From positions 310,001-374,000 of the forward strand of contig JACKEB010000015.1 of assembly GCA_020633205.1 (NCBI GenBank): a stretch of DNA of 64,000 nucleotides. The letters run 5' to 3'. This document shows, one piece after another, positions 15,728-23,612 of this stretch (the stretch's first letter is position 1; every line of letters starts with the position of its first letter). Made by a program: the position numbers and the translations under genes. A model generated the notes under the pieces. That model was not told where the DNA came from. It made no database searches and saw only the letters and a program-made list of their open reading frames with translations. Source of the DNA: Polyangiaceae bacterium (GTDB lineage Bacteria > Myxococcota_A > Polyangia > Polyangiales > Polyangiaceae).

Positions 15728-17054
15728 GCGTGATGCGCTTGGCGATCTGCTCCGGGGTCGACCCGGTGGTGCGCGCCAAGAACACCGGGACACTGCCAGA
15801 CTCCGGGGACAAGACAGGGTCTCGAGGCGTGTAACCGGCGGCTGGGTCGAACTCGACCTCGACGCCGGCTTGAACTGCGAGTTCGAACGACGGTGCACGG
15901 GGACCACCGATCACCACTGCATCCACCTCGAGTGTCTGGGTGGAGTTTCCGTGACGCACCACGGCTCCCGTAACCTTGGAGTTGCCCTTCACCCTCTCCA
16001 GCGCGGGCAGCGGCACCTGGGTGAGCTCTGCGTGGAGCTCGGCGCGCCGCATGAACCCTTCAGCTTCGACGCCGGCGCCCACGACCAGTACGCGGCGCCC
16101 GACCAGCACCCCGTAGTGCAACGCCGTCAGCGCCGCTCGCGCAGAGAACACACCGGGCAAGTCGTTGCCATCGAACGTCGCGACGTAGTCGTGGCCGCCA
16201 ACTGCCAACACCACGACCTTCGGTTCCACCCGATCGATGCGGGGCGCTTGCTCTTCGCTTGCCGCGCGCGCGAGCAAGACGACGGGGCGCTGGGCCTGTG
16301 CTGGCTCGAGGAACAACCCTGCTACGGTAGAGGCCATTTCCGGGAGGATTTGTGCTGCTGCCAGCTCAGCATTGAGTCGCTGCCATGCCTCCGGCTCCGA
16401 GAGCGCAAACCGCCCTCCCGGCTCGAGCGCCGAGCCGACCACCATCACGTTCGTCTCCGGGCGCTGCTTCTTGATCGAGAGCGCCGTGCGGCAACCGCTG
16501 CGTCCAGCCCCCACGACCAAGACATCCGGCGTGAACGTCAAAGAAGTCTCGCTCACCCCCAGGGCGCTCTCCGGCATACGCCCGAGCCCCGCCACGCGGC
16601 GAGCGATTTGCTGCATTGCCGTCCCGAGGATCGGCGTCCCGGCCATCAGACGATGGTGGTCGAATCCGTGAGGAAATATGAAGTCGGTCGCGCGCAGTAG
16701 ATCGGCGCCGCGAGAGCCGAGCACGTTCTGGGTCTCGATCCGCATTCCCTCCCGAGCGCGAACCTGACAGGTCATGATGTTGGGCTCCCCGTCCACCCGC
16801 GCGAGGCAGCCGTCGCAAGCGGCCCGCAGGCAGTAGGGACCTCGTGGCCGGTGTAGCTTCGGACTGCGGGCGAGCAGCAGGCGCCCGGCGCCGATCAGGC
16901 TGATGGCCACGGGCTCCCCGGCTTCGGCCTCGACCGCGTGACCATCGTGAAACACTCGCACCGGCGTGCTCAGTGCACGGATCCGCCGCTGCTTCTGCTC
17001 CTGCCTGGCCGGCTTGCTCATGGCCGGGAGCTTCGTTCGGTCTTCTGGTGACAT
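15714..17054 (-). CDS. 2Fe-2S / FAD-NAD oxidoreductase (HcnA-HcnB / sarcosine-oxidase-alpha-like)
   Basis: 446 residues. The N-terminal 2Fe-2S domain (Fer2_4 type) has Cys75, Cys80, Cys83 and Cys96 in the expected C-x4-C-x2-C-x12-C order. A pyridine-nucleotide-disulfide-type FAD domain follows: VLVVGAGRSG near 165, VVVLAVGGHDY, GRRVLVVGAG for the second nucleotide fold. This domain pair is found fused or split in hydrogen-cyanide synthase HcnAB, sarcosine oxidase alpha and opine/proline dehydrogenases; the partner subunit is missing here, so the substrate is unknown. The annotated ATG lies only 27 bp from the divergent gene; the ATG at 17021 is a plausible alternative start. Confidence 0.75.
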   Translation of the reverse strand: MSPEDRTKLPAMSKPARQEQKQRRIRALSTPVRVFHDGHAVEAEAGEPVAISLIGAGRLLLARSPKLHRPRGPYCLRAACDGCLARVDGEPNIMTCQVRAREGMRIETQNVLGSRGADLLRATDFIFPHGFDHHRLMAGTPILGTAMQQIARRVAGLGRMPESALGVSETSLTFTPDVLVVGAGRSGCRTALSIKKQRPETNVMVVGSALEPGGRFALSEPEAWQRLNAELAAAQILPEMASTVAGLFLEPAQAQRPVVLLARAASEEQAPRIDRVEPKVVVLAVGGHDYVATFDGNDLPGVFSARAALTALHYGVLVGRRVLVVGAGVEAEGFMRRAELHAELTQVPLPALERVKGNSKVTGAVVRHGNSTQTLEVDAVVIGGPRAPSFELAVQAGVEVEFDPAAGYTPRDPVLSPESGSVPVFLARTTGSTPEQIAKRITLFLG

Positions 17055-17081
17055 GCAAGAGAGGGGCGGTACTATGTCCCA

Positions 17082-17684
17082 ATGCGCTTAGGGTTGCTCG
17101 GTCCAGCCGAGGGGGACTTGGTTACCCTTCGCAACAGCGCGCGCTTCTTGCTGGAGGAGCGTAAGGTCGACCGTGCCGTGTACCTGGGGCGCGACCGCGC
17201 ATTGGATGATGTCGTCACGGCCTGGGCCTCGGACCTGGTTGGAGACGATCCCACGGACGACGCCCTCTGGATGCGCGCCGCCGACCGCTGCACCGATGCC
17301 AGCCCCGAGGAGATCAGGAGCTTCTTGCGCGCCGAACTCGACCGGCGGGAGTTGGCGCGCCTCGAGGTACTCCCGGGCGTCGGCTCCCGCTCCGTGGAGC
17401 TCTTGAACGGCAAGGTCGTCGTGTTGATCTACGACAAGGCGCACCTCGACGAAGAAGACATCGTGGCCGCCAGCCTGCTCGTCTTCGGCAAGAGCCTCGA
17501 AGTGATGATGAAGCAAGTGGGCCCGCGCTGGTTCCTCTCTCCCGGCAACCAGGGCTCAATGATCCTCGAGGATCGCGATGACGGCATCCACCTCAGCGTG
17601 TTCGACGCCGACCTCCGTGAGCTCCAGTCACAGCCCCTCGAGCTCGGGCGCGGAACCCGCATGCGCGTCCAGGGAGCCAGCTGA
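17082..17684 (+). CDS. Degenerate metallophosphoesterase-fold protein
   Basis: 200 residues. The order of strands resembles small YfcE/MJ0936-type phosphoesterases, but each metal-ligand motif looks altered: the opening GDxHG-like place reads GPAEG, the GHTH-like place reads GKSLE, and the NPGS-like place reads SPGN. LLNGKVVVLIYDKAHL is the strand that normally ends in a catalytic His. I infer a fold relative that has lost phosphoesterase chemistry and may be a regulatory or scaffold protein. It lies upstream of nadD with a 102-bp gap that holds the dispersed G-rich motif. The homology is by eye only. Confidence 0.5.
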   Translation: MRLGLLGPAEGDLVTLRNSARFLLEERKVDRAVYLGRDRALDDVVTAWASDLVGDDPTDDALWMRAADRCTDASPEEIRSFLRAELDRRELARLEVLPGVGSRSVELLNGKVVVLIYDKAHLDEEDIVAASLLVFGKSLEVMMKQVGPRWFLSPGNQGSMILEDRDDGIHLSVFDADLRELQSQPLELGRGTRMRVQGAS

Positions 17685-17735
17685 GTTGGCGAAGGCTCTA
17701 CCGGATCCGCGGATGCAAGCGCCCCGCGAAGTGGG

Positions 17736-17749
17736 TTTGGGGGTGAGGG
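17736..17749 (+). repeat. Copy of dispersed G-rich motif
   Basis: TTTGGGGGTGAGGG, in the 102-bp space between the degenerate phosphoesterase gene and nadD, preceded by GTGGG so that three G tracts stand close together. Confidence 0.8.
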
Positions 17750-17786
17750 TAGTCGCTTCAAACCCTCTCCAGGGTGCGCTGAGGGT

Positions 17787-18347
17787 GTGATGCAAGTCGC
17801 TGTCTTTGGAGGTAGCTTCAACCCGCCTCACATTGCCCACGTCCTCGCTGTCACCTACGTCGCGAGCTTGGAGCTCTGCGAGCGTGTGCTGGTCGTACCG
17901 GTGCACGCTCACGCATTCGATAAACACCTTGCGCCATTTTCCGTGCGGCTGAAGATGTGCCGGGAGGCCATGGGCTTCATCCCCGGCGTGGAAGTGTCTG
18001 ATATCGAGGCTAGCCTGCCACCACCAAACTACACGCTGCACATGTTGCGTGCCCTGGCAGCGCAGAACCCCGACTGGCAGCTCCGCCTCGTGGTCGGCGC
18101 CGACGTGCTCGGGGATAGCCACAAGTGGCACGCCTGGGAAGACGTGTGCGCCCTGGCGCCGCCCATCGTGCTCGGACGTGTGGGCTACGCCAGGCCGGAC
18201 GCACCACCGCCGGTCTTGCCTGACGTTTCATCCACGCGGATACGTGAGTTGCTGGCGGCGCGTGATCCGGCCGCCCAAGAGCAGCTGCTTCTGCTGCTGC
18301 CGCGCTGCGTGCGCGAGACTATCGAGCGCGAAGAACTGTTTCGATGA
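17787..18347 (+). CDS. nadD: Nicotinate-nucleotide adenylyltransferase NadD
   Basis: 186 residues. NadD joins nicotinate mononucleotide and ATP to deamido-NAD in NAD synthesis. The HIGH-type motif GGSFNPPHIAH is at residues 8-18, LRLVVGADVLGDSHKWHAW in the middle fits the substrate-binding region, and SSTRIREL near the end is the ISSTxIR signature. Length is at the short end of the family. A second ATG follows the first directly. The stop overlaps the start of the next gene by four bases (ATGA), so the two are translationally coupled. Confidence 0.92.
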   Translation: MMQVAVFGGSFNPPHIAHVLAVTYVASLELCERVLVVPVHAHAFDKHLAPFSVRLKMCREAMGFIPGVEVSDIEASLPPPNYTLHMLRALAAQNPDWQLRLVVGADVLGDSHKWHAWEDVCALAPPIVLGRVGYARPDAPPPVLPDVSSTRIRELLAARDPAAQEQLLLLLPRCVRETIEREELFR

Positions 18348-19264
18348 AGCTCCTGATCATCGGTGCCGGCAAGCTGGGCAAGAACTTCAGGGCAGCGCTC
18401 AATGAGTCTACCCACCGCGAAGCGTCGGCTATCCAGGTAAGCCTGCGGGCGGATCGCCGGGGACTACCCAAGCAGAGCGACGCAGAGGTGGTGTTGCTGG
18501 CCGTGCGCGACGGACGAGTTGCGCCCCTCGCTGCCGAGCTGGCGGCGACGCCATGGGGGGCCAAACTGAATGCGGCCATTCACGCTTCGGGCGCGTTGTC
18601 AGCCAGCGCGCTCGACGCTTTGCGAGGCGTGGGCGTCCCCGTGGCGCAGCTGCACCCGATGCTGAGTTTTGCTTCCGAACGGCAACACCTGAAGCTCGGC
18701 GCAGTCGCTGATCCGCGTTTCAGCGGCGGACACGCGTTGGTTGCGGGTGATGCGCGCGCGGTGAGAGTCGCGAGTCGTATTGCTCGTGTCGTTGGGCTCA
18801 AGCCGCGTCACTGGGAGGGGATCGACCCGGGCCTCTATCACGCAGCCGCGGCACTGGTAGCGAACGGGGCGGCCGCATTGGCAAGCGTCGGCGCGGAAGT
18901 TCTGCGTGCAGCGGGTGTCCCGGAAGACCGCGCTCCGGACGTCCTCGGTCCACTGCTGGGGAGCGTCGCCTTCAATGTTTCGCACTTTGGCTTGCCCGGT
19001 GCGCTCACCGGGCCAGTCCGCCGCGGTGGAACTGCCGTGATCGCCTCGCACCTGGCGGGGCTGAATCGCGCGCTGCCCGAAGCGGCGGATCTGTATCGGG
19101 CCGTGGCGCTTGCTCAGCTCCCGCTGGCGGAGCGCCTTGGGGATGCTTCCATCAAGGATCTCCAGCAGATCGCCGCGCTGCTGCGCTCGGCGCACACGGG
19201 TTCCAGTGGCGCGAGTCGCCGCGGCGCGAAGCCACGCAAGCGAGACACTTCGGTCCGCTCCTGA
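18344..19264 (+). CDS. Rossmann-like / DUF2520 oxidoreductase-type protein
   Basis: 306 residues. An N-terminal dinucleotide-binding fold (IIGAGKLGKNF) with LAVRDGRVAPLAAEL is followed by SGALSASALDALRGVGVPVAQLHPMLSF and a C-terminal DUF2520 helical domain (LYHAAAALVANGAAALASV, LGPLLGSVAFNV). It resembles the 6-phosphogluconate-dehydrogenase-like C-terminal group seen next to cofactor-synthesis genes. The substrate is not established for the family; coupling to nadD by a four-base overlap hints at a link to NAD or pantothenate metabolism. Confidence 0.8.
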   Translation: MKLLIIGAGKLGKNFRAALNESTHREASAIQVSLRADRRGLPKQSDAEVVLLAVRDGRVAPLAAELAATPWGAKLNAAIHASGALSASALDALRGVGVPVAQLHPMLSFASERQHLKLGAVADPRFSGGHALVAGDARAVRVASRIARVVGLKPRHWEGIDPGLYHAAAALVANGAAALASVGAEVLRAAGVPEDRAPDVLGPLLGSVAFNVSHFGLPGALTGPVRRGGTAVIASHLAGLNRALPEAADLYRAVALAQLPLAERLGDASIKDLQQIAALLRSAHTGSSGASRRGAKPRKRDTSVRS

Positions 19265-19279
19265 GGCAAGGGCGAACCT

Positions 19280-22200
19280 TTGAGCCCCCGCGCGGGGCAA
19301 CAGTTCCATCGCGTCGCGTCCACCATCTGCGGCTTGCACCCACACCGGCATTGCTCGTCACGAAGATGGAGGTTACTTTTCACGCGCTTGGCGCTCCATC
19401 TCGCTCACTCCGTTGCGGCCGCCCCGGGAGACTCCGGCGTTCGCGAAGCGGCCACCTTCGACGTGCTCGACGACATCGTTCGTCAGCGGAGTGCTCAAGG
19501 TGTGCTCAGCGTTCGCGTGGACTCGAGTTCCGATCTCAACGCGGTGATTGGGCATTTGGAGCGGCGCGCGGAGCAGCAGGGTCGGCCTGTTGTGGTCGTC
19601 ACGAGCACCGGCGTCGAGAGCAGCTTTCGTGACGCCGCTCAGCGCCTCGGTTTGCGGGCGGTTCCCCACGATGCGCTCGAGGCCGCTCAAGCGATCGGCG
19701 AAGAGGCATCTCGGCGTGGGCTGCTGCTCGCCGTACCGCTGCTCGCAGGGCCAGGCTCCAACCAGATCAGTCAATGGGACCTGAACGTCGCTGCAGCGCT
19801 TTCCCGTGGGGAATACCAGGCGCTGGTGGTGCTCATCTCACCGCGTGAGCTGGAGGTCAGCCCGGAGCTTGAGGCCTTGAGCTTTAGCGTCGGCCGCGAG
19901 CTCAGCTCGGAAGAGGCTCGCCGTTGGTGGGATGCCCTCAGCGAGTCCGCGCGGGCGCGCTCTGAAGGCGTTGGCCTCGCCGGGCTGGAGCGCTGGGCAA
20001 AGCGCGGCATGTCGAGCCGCCTGTTGCGCGGCACCGACGAAGAAGTGGCGGCTGCACCCGAACTCTCTGACAGCGCGCGGCACCTGCTTGGCCGCGTGGT
20101 GCTTGCTCACCGCGCGTGGCCCGAGCGCAGCCTGGCGGCGCTTGGCTCCGAGGCGTTGGCGCCAACCAGCGCGCTCGCGGAGCTGCTCGCATCCGGTCGC
20201 GTCGACCTCAGAGACGGCTTGATCTGCGCGCTGCATGGCGAAGGTTCCGGGCCGGCGGTCGAAGATGCTGATCGCGTCTGCGTTGCCGAGGCTTTGCAGC
20301 AGACTTTCCCTGCGGATGCGTGGGCCTTTGTGCGGGCAGCGGAGCTGCTCGCCGCGGCAGGCAGTGGCGATGCCGCTGAGGCGGCGATGCGCCGAGCGCT
20401 TCGCGCGGCGGCAGACGCTTCGAGTCGGTCGGCGCTCTGGGAGCGTTGGCGTTCGGCGCTCGAAACCCTCGACGACGCGCAGCGCTCGACTCTGGGTATC
20501 CGCGGCGCCGAGCTGGCGCTCGAGCTGGGCGACGTAGACGTTGCGTTGGTCTGGGCGGAGCGCGCATCCGGCGTGAGGCCTCGGCCCGAGTCGGCATTGG
20601 TGCTCGGGCGCGCGGCGCTTGCGCGGGGCGACCTGGTCAGTGCTGAGGCAGCGCTGCGTCGTGCACGAGAGCTCGGTGGAGCCTCCGACGTGCGTGAGGC
20701 CGCCATCGCAGAGCTGGCTGAAGTCGCGTACGCCTCCGGCGACATCGAGCGAGCTCGGGCGTTCGCCCACGAAGTGATCGAGTCGGAGAAGGCGTCGGTG
20801 CGTCTCTCCGCACGGAATCTACTCGGGAAGCTGCTTCTGGCGCAGGCGGAGTGGGACGCTGCGGATGCGCACTTTGCCTCCGACGCATGTGACGCGGCCT
20901 TCTGCGGCGAGCGTGTCGCCGAGCTGCGTGCCCGGATCAACCGTGCGATTGCGCTGCTATCCCGGGGTAGTCCCGACGAAGCGCGACCGATCCTGCTGGA
21001 TGTCTTGAACTCGGCAGAGCAAGCCGGCGAGGTGCGCGCCCAAGGCTTTGCTCTGAGTAACCTTGCGGTGCTCGCCATCGAGCGCCACGACTACTCCCAG
21101 GCACTCGACTTGAGTGAGCGCGCCATTTCGGTGTTCCGTAAGCTAGGCGAACGCCTGGGCTTCGCTCGAGACGTCACCAACTTGGTGGAGCTTCGCTTGC
21201 GCCTGGGCTTGGTCGACGCTGCGGAGCAGGCGCTGACGTTCGGGCGCCAAGCGCTTGGACCAGGTGCTCCGGCTTCTCGACTGACGGAACTTGGCCTGGC
21301 TGCGGCGCGTGTTCACCTAGCGCGCGGGCGCACCCTCGAGGCGGAGCGCGAGCTTCGCACGGCAATGCGTAGCGCCACGCTCTCCAGCGACGGTGACAAG
21401 CTATGCGAATGTCATCGGCTTGCGGTTCGCGTCGCCCTGGAAGAGGGCGTGGTGCTGCGCGCAGAGGCTGACCTCGCGCGCGCTGAGACTCTCAGCAACA
21501 ATCCCTTCTCCTCCGCCGAGGTCGCGATCCTCCGCGGGCTCGTGCAGCGTGCCGCCGGCAAGCCAGATCTCGAGCACTGCTTGCAGGCCGTGCTCGTCGC
21601 ACGAGAAACCGGAGACGAAGAGCTCGCTCGTGAAGCCCACGTTCTGGTCGCGGAAATCGCTCTCAACCGAGGCGCCGAGGGGCTCGCTACGGAACATATC
21701 CGCGCGGCAGTGTCGTTGCGTGATGAGGTTGCCGAGAACTTGGGCGGTAGCTATCGCGAGGTTTACCTCGCGCGGCCAGATCTACGCAGTCTGTCTCAGC
21801 TTGAAGTCCTGCTGATCGAGCCTGAAAACGAGCCGCTTCCCACGCCATCGACCCGCGGTACGAACTGGTCGCGCGCCGCCGCGCGGCGTGAGCGGGAGTA
21901 CGTTGGGCGCCACGCTAGCGTCAAGAAGCTGCTCGCCACCGTCGCGCGCGTTGGCGAGACGGACTCGACGGTCCTGATTCACGGTGAGAGCGGCTCCGGA
22001 AAGGAGCTGATCGCCGAGGGGTTGCACCGCGCGAGCTACCGTCGCTCAGGCCCGCTGGTGAAGGTCAATTGCGGCGCGCTGGTCGAGACATTGCTCCTGA
22101 GTGAGCTGTTTGGTCACGAGAAGGGTGCCTTTACCGGCGCGAACACCCGCAAGCGAGGTCGCTTCGAGCGGGCCCACGGCGGCACACTGTTCCTCGATGA

Positions 22201-23095
22201 GATCGGCGACATCTCTCCCCGAACTCAGGTCGCCCTGCTGCGCGCTTTGGAAGAGGGCAGTATCGAGCGCGTCGGTGGTTCAGCGCCGATCTCCGTCGAC
22301 GTTCGCATCGTGTGTGCGACGCACCGTGACCTGAGGCGGCTGGTGGAGCGCGGTGAGTTCCGTGAGGATCTCTACTACCGACTGAGCGGGATCACGTTGC
22401 AGGTCCCTGCGTTGCGCGACCGCCTGAGCGATCTACCCGCGCTGTGCGGTGCCCTGCTCGATTCCATCGCCCGAGAGCGAAACGAGGCTCCAAAGCAGGT
22501 GGATGCCAACGCTCTCGATCTGCTCGCCCAGCACCGCTGGCCAGGCAATGTTCGGGAACTCGAGAACGCGCTGCGGGTCGCGAGCCTGTTTGCAGAATCG
22601 AACCAGATTCGCTGCGAGGACTTCACGAACCATGTGGAAGCTCTCGCCCGGGTGGCTGAAGCCCAGCCCAGCGCGCCGACTTCGGCTTCTCTCCCCCCGC
22701 TCTCACAGGACTTCTCGCAAGCAGCGCTCTCCCAGCCTGGGGTCTCTCAGCTGGATTCGCGCCCTGACCTTGGTCTTCCGGATGCCGCTTTCTCGCTGCC
22801 ACACGCCTCGGCCGGGTATGAAGCCGGTGACGATGTGGCAGGCGGTGCCTACACTCAAATCCGCGATCAAGGAGTTAGCCTCAGTGATCTCAAGCGCCAG
22901 ATTGAACGCGAGTGCATCGCTCGTGCTCTCGAAGAAACTGGCGGGAATATTACCCGTGCTGCGGGGGTCTTGGGCATGAAGCGCCCGCGGCTCAGCCAGC
23001 TGGTGAAGCAATACGGACTGACCACGAGTCAGCAAGACTCCTCCGCGGACGACTCTTCGTCCCCCAGTGCGGTAGGCTTCGAGGACGAATCATGA
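19280..23095 (+). CDS. Large sigma-54-dependent activator with TPR-like region
   Basis: 1271 residues at most. The C-terminal third is a complete bacterial enhancer-binding ATPase: Walker A GESGSGKE (about residue 902), the sigma-54-contacting GAFTGA (about 949), Walker B GGTLFLDEIGD, sensor region REDLYYRLS, RWPGNVRELENA, then a Fis-type HTH (about 1205-1250, ETGGNITRAAGVLGMKRPRLSQLV). Before it lie about 850 residues of Ala/Leu/Glu-rich helical repeats of TPR type, without receiver or GAF domain, so the input is probably protein-protein contact or a small molecule. The true start is uncertain: the first 40 residues look non-coding and a later GTG or TTG may be used. Its stop overlaps the following lipoprotein start. 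Confidence 0.85.
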   Translation: MSPRAGQQFHRVASTICGLHPHRHCSSRRWRLLFTRLALHLAHSVAAAPGDSGVREAATFDVLDDIVRQRSAQGVLSVRVDSSSDLNAVIGHLERRAEQQGRPVVVVTSTGVESSFRDAAQRLGLRAVPHDALEAAQAIGEEASRRGLLLAVPLLAGPGSNQISQWDLNVAAALSRGEYQALVVLISPRELEVSPELEALSFSVGRELSSEEARRWWDALSESARARSEGVGLAGLERWAKRGMSSRLLRGTDEEVAAAPELSDSARHLLGRVVLAHRAWPERSLAALGSEALAPTSALAELLASGRVDLRDGLICALHGEGSGPAVEDADRVCVAEALQQTFPADAWAFVRAAELLAAAGSGDAAEAAMRRALRAAADASSRSALWERWRSALETLDDAQRSTLGIRGAELALELGDVDVALVWAERASGVRPRPESALVLGRAALARGDLVSAEAALRRARELGGASDVREAAIAELAEVAYASGDIERARAFAHEVIESEKASVRLSARNLLGKLLLAQAEWDAADAHFASDACDAAFCGERVAELRARINRAIALLSRGSPDEARPILLDVLNSAEQAGEVRAQGFALSNLAVLAIERHDYSQALDLSERAISVFRKLGERLGFARDVTNLVELRLRLGLVDAAEQALTFGRQALGPGAPASRLTELGLAAARVHLARGRTLEAERELRTAMRSATLSSDGDKLCECHRLAVRVALEEGVVLRAEADLARAETLSNNPFSSAEVAILRGLVQRAAGKPDLEHCLQAVLVARETGDEELAREAHVLVAEIALNRGAEGLATEHIRAAVSLRDEVAENLGGSYREVYLARPDLRSLSQLEVLLIEPENEPLPTPSTRGTNWSRAAARREREYVGRHASVKKLLATVARVGETDSTVLIHGESGSGKELIAEGLHRASYRRSGPLVKVNCGALVETLLLSELFGHEKGAFTGANTRKRGRFERAHGGTLFLDEIGDISPRTQVALLRALEEGSIERVGGSAPISVDVRIVCATHRDLRRLVERGEFREDLYYRLSGITLQVPALRDRLSDLPALCGALLDSIARERNEAPKQVDANALDLLAQHRWPGNVRELENALRVASLFAESNQIRCEDFTNHVEALARVAEAQPSAPTSASLPPLSQDFSQAALSQPGVSQLDSRPDLGLPDAAFSLPHASAGYEAGDDVAGGAYTQIRDQGVSLSDLKRQIERECIARALEETGGNITRAAGVLGMKRPRLSQLVKQYGLTTSQQDSSADDSSSPSAVGFEDES

Positions 23096-23499
23096 AATCT
23101 GCCACTGACCTCACCAATCGCCGTTCGCTGAGCACCCCCAGCAAGCTGATGGGGCTCATCGCGATGTTCGCGCTCGTGGGTTCTGCGGGCTGCGCGATGG
23201 AGGCTCAGCCCGAGGAAGAAGGGGTGACCCAGTCAAGCGCCCTGGTCGAGGATCAAGGGCAGCAAGTCGACGACGTGGAGTTTGACGAGGCGGAGTCGAT
23301 GGGGAACGAGGCGGAACCAACCACCGGTACTGTGTCGGATGACCCAACTCCCGTGCCGTGGCACGAGGACACCGCCACCAACGCCGATCCCACCGACGAC
23401 GCTGAGCAAGTCGGGACCGCAACCGACCCGACGCCCCAGCCTTGGGACGTTCACGTGCTGAACAACCGCTACTCGGCGCAGTCGCAGCAGTCGAAATAG
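23092..23499 (+). CDS. Small acidic lipoprotein coupled to the sigma-54 activator
   Basis: 135 residues from the ATG at 23092, overlapping the activator stop by four bases. Signal peptide with lipobox SAGC (Cys34). The mature part is very acidic (Asp/Glu-rich, many Thr) and contains the unit DDPTPVPWHEDT and a second copy TDPTPQPWDVHV, separated by about 25 residues, then a short Asn/Gln/Ser tail. No family recognised. Translational coupling with a regulator gene suggests a shared function, for example an envelope partner or output; the PTPxPW pair may be a binding motif. Confidence 0.7.
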   Translation: MKSATDLTNRRSLSTPSKLMGLIAMFALVGSAGCAMEAQPEEEGVTQSSALVEDQGQQVDDVEFDEAESMGNEAEPTTGTVSDDPTPVPWHEDTATNADPTDDAEQVGTATDPTPQPWDVHVLNNRYSAQSQQSK

Positions 23500-23612
23500 C
23501 CGCGACCCAGCAGTCCGCTTGTCGAAGAGCGCTACGGGCCAGCGCGCCTGATTAGCGCTCGCTCGGGCCGGGTGTTTGTGCTGTTCGCCGGGGCGCCTGC
23601 TACCCTCTCGGC

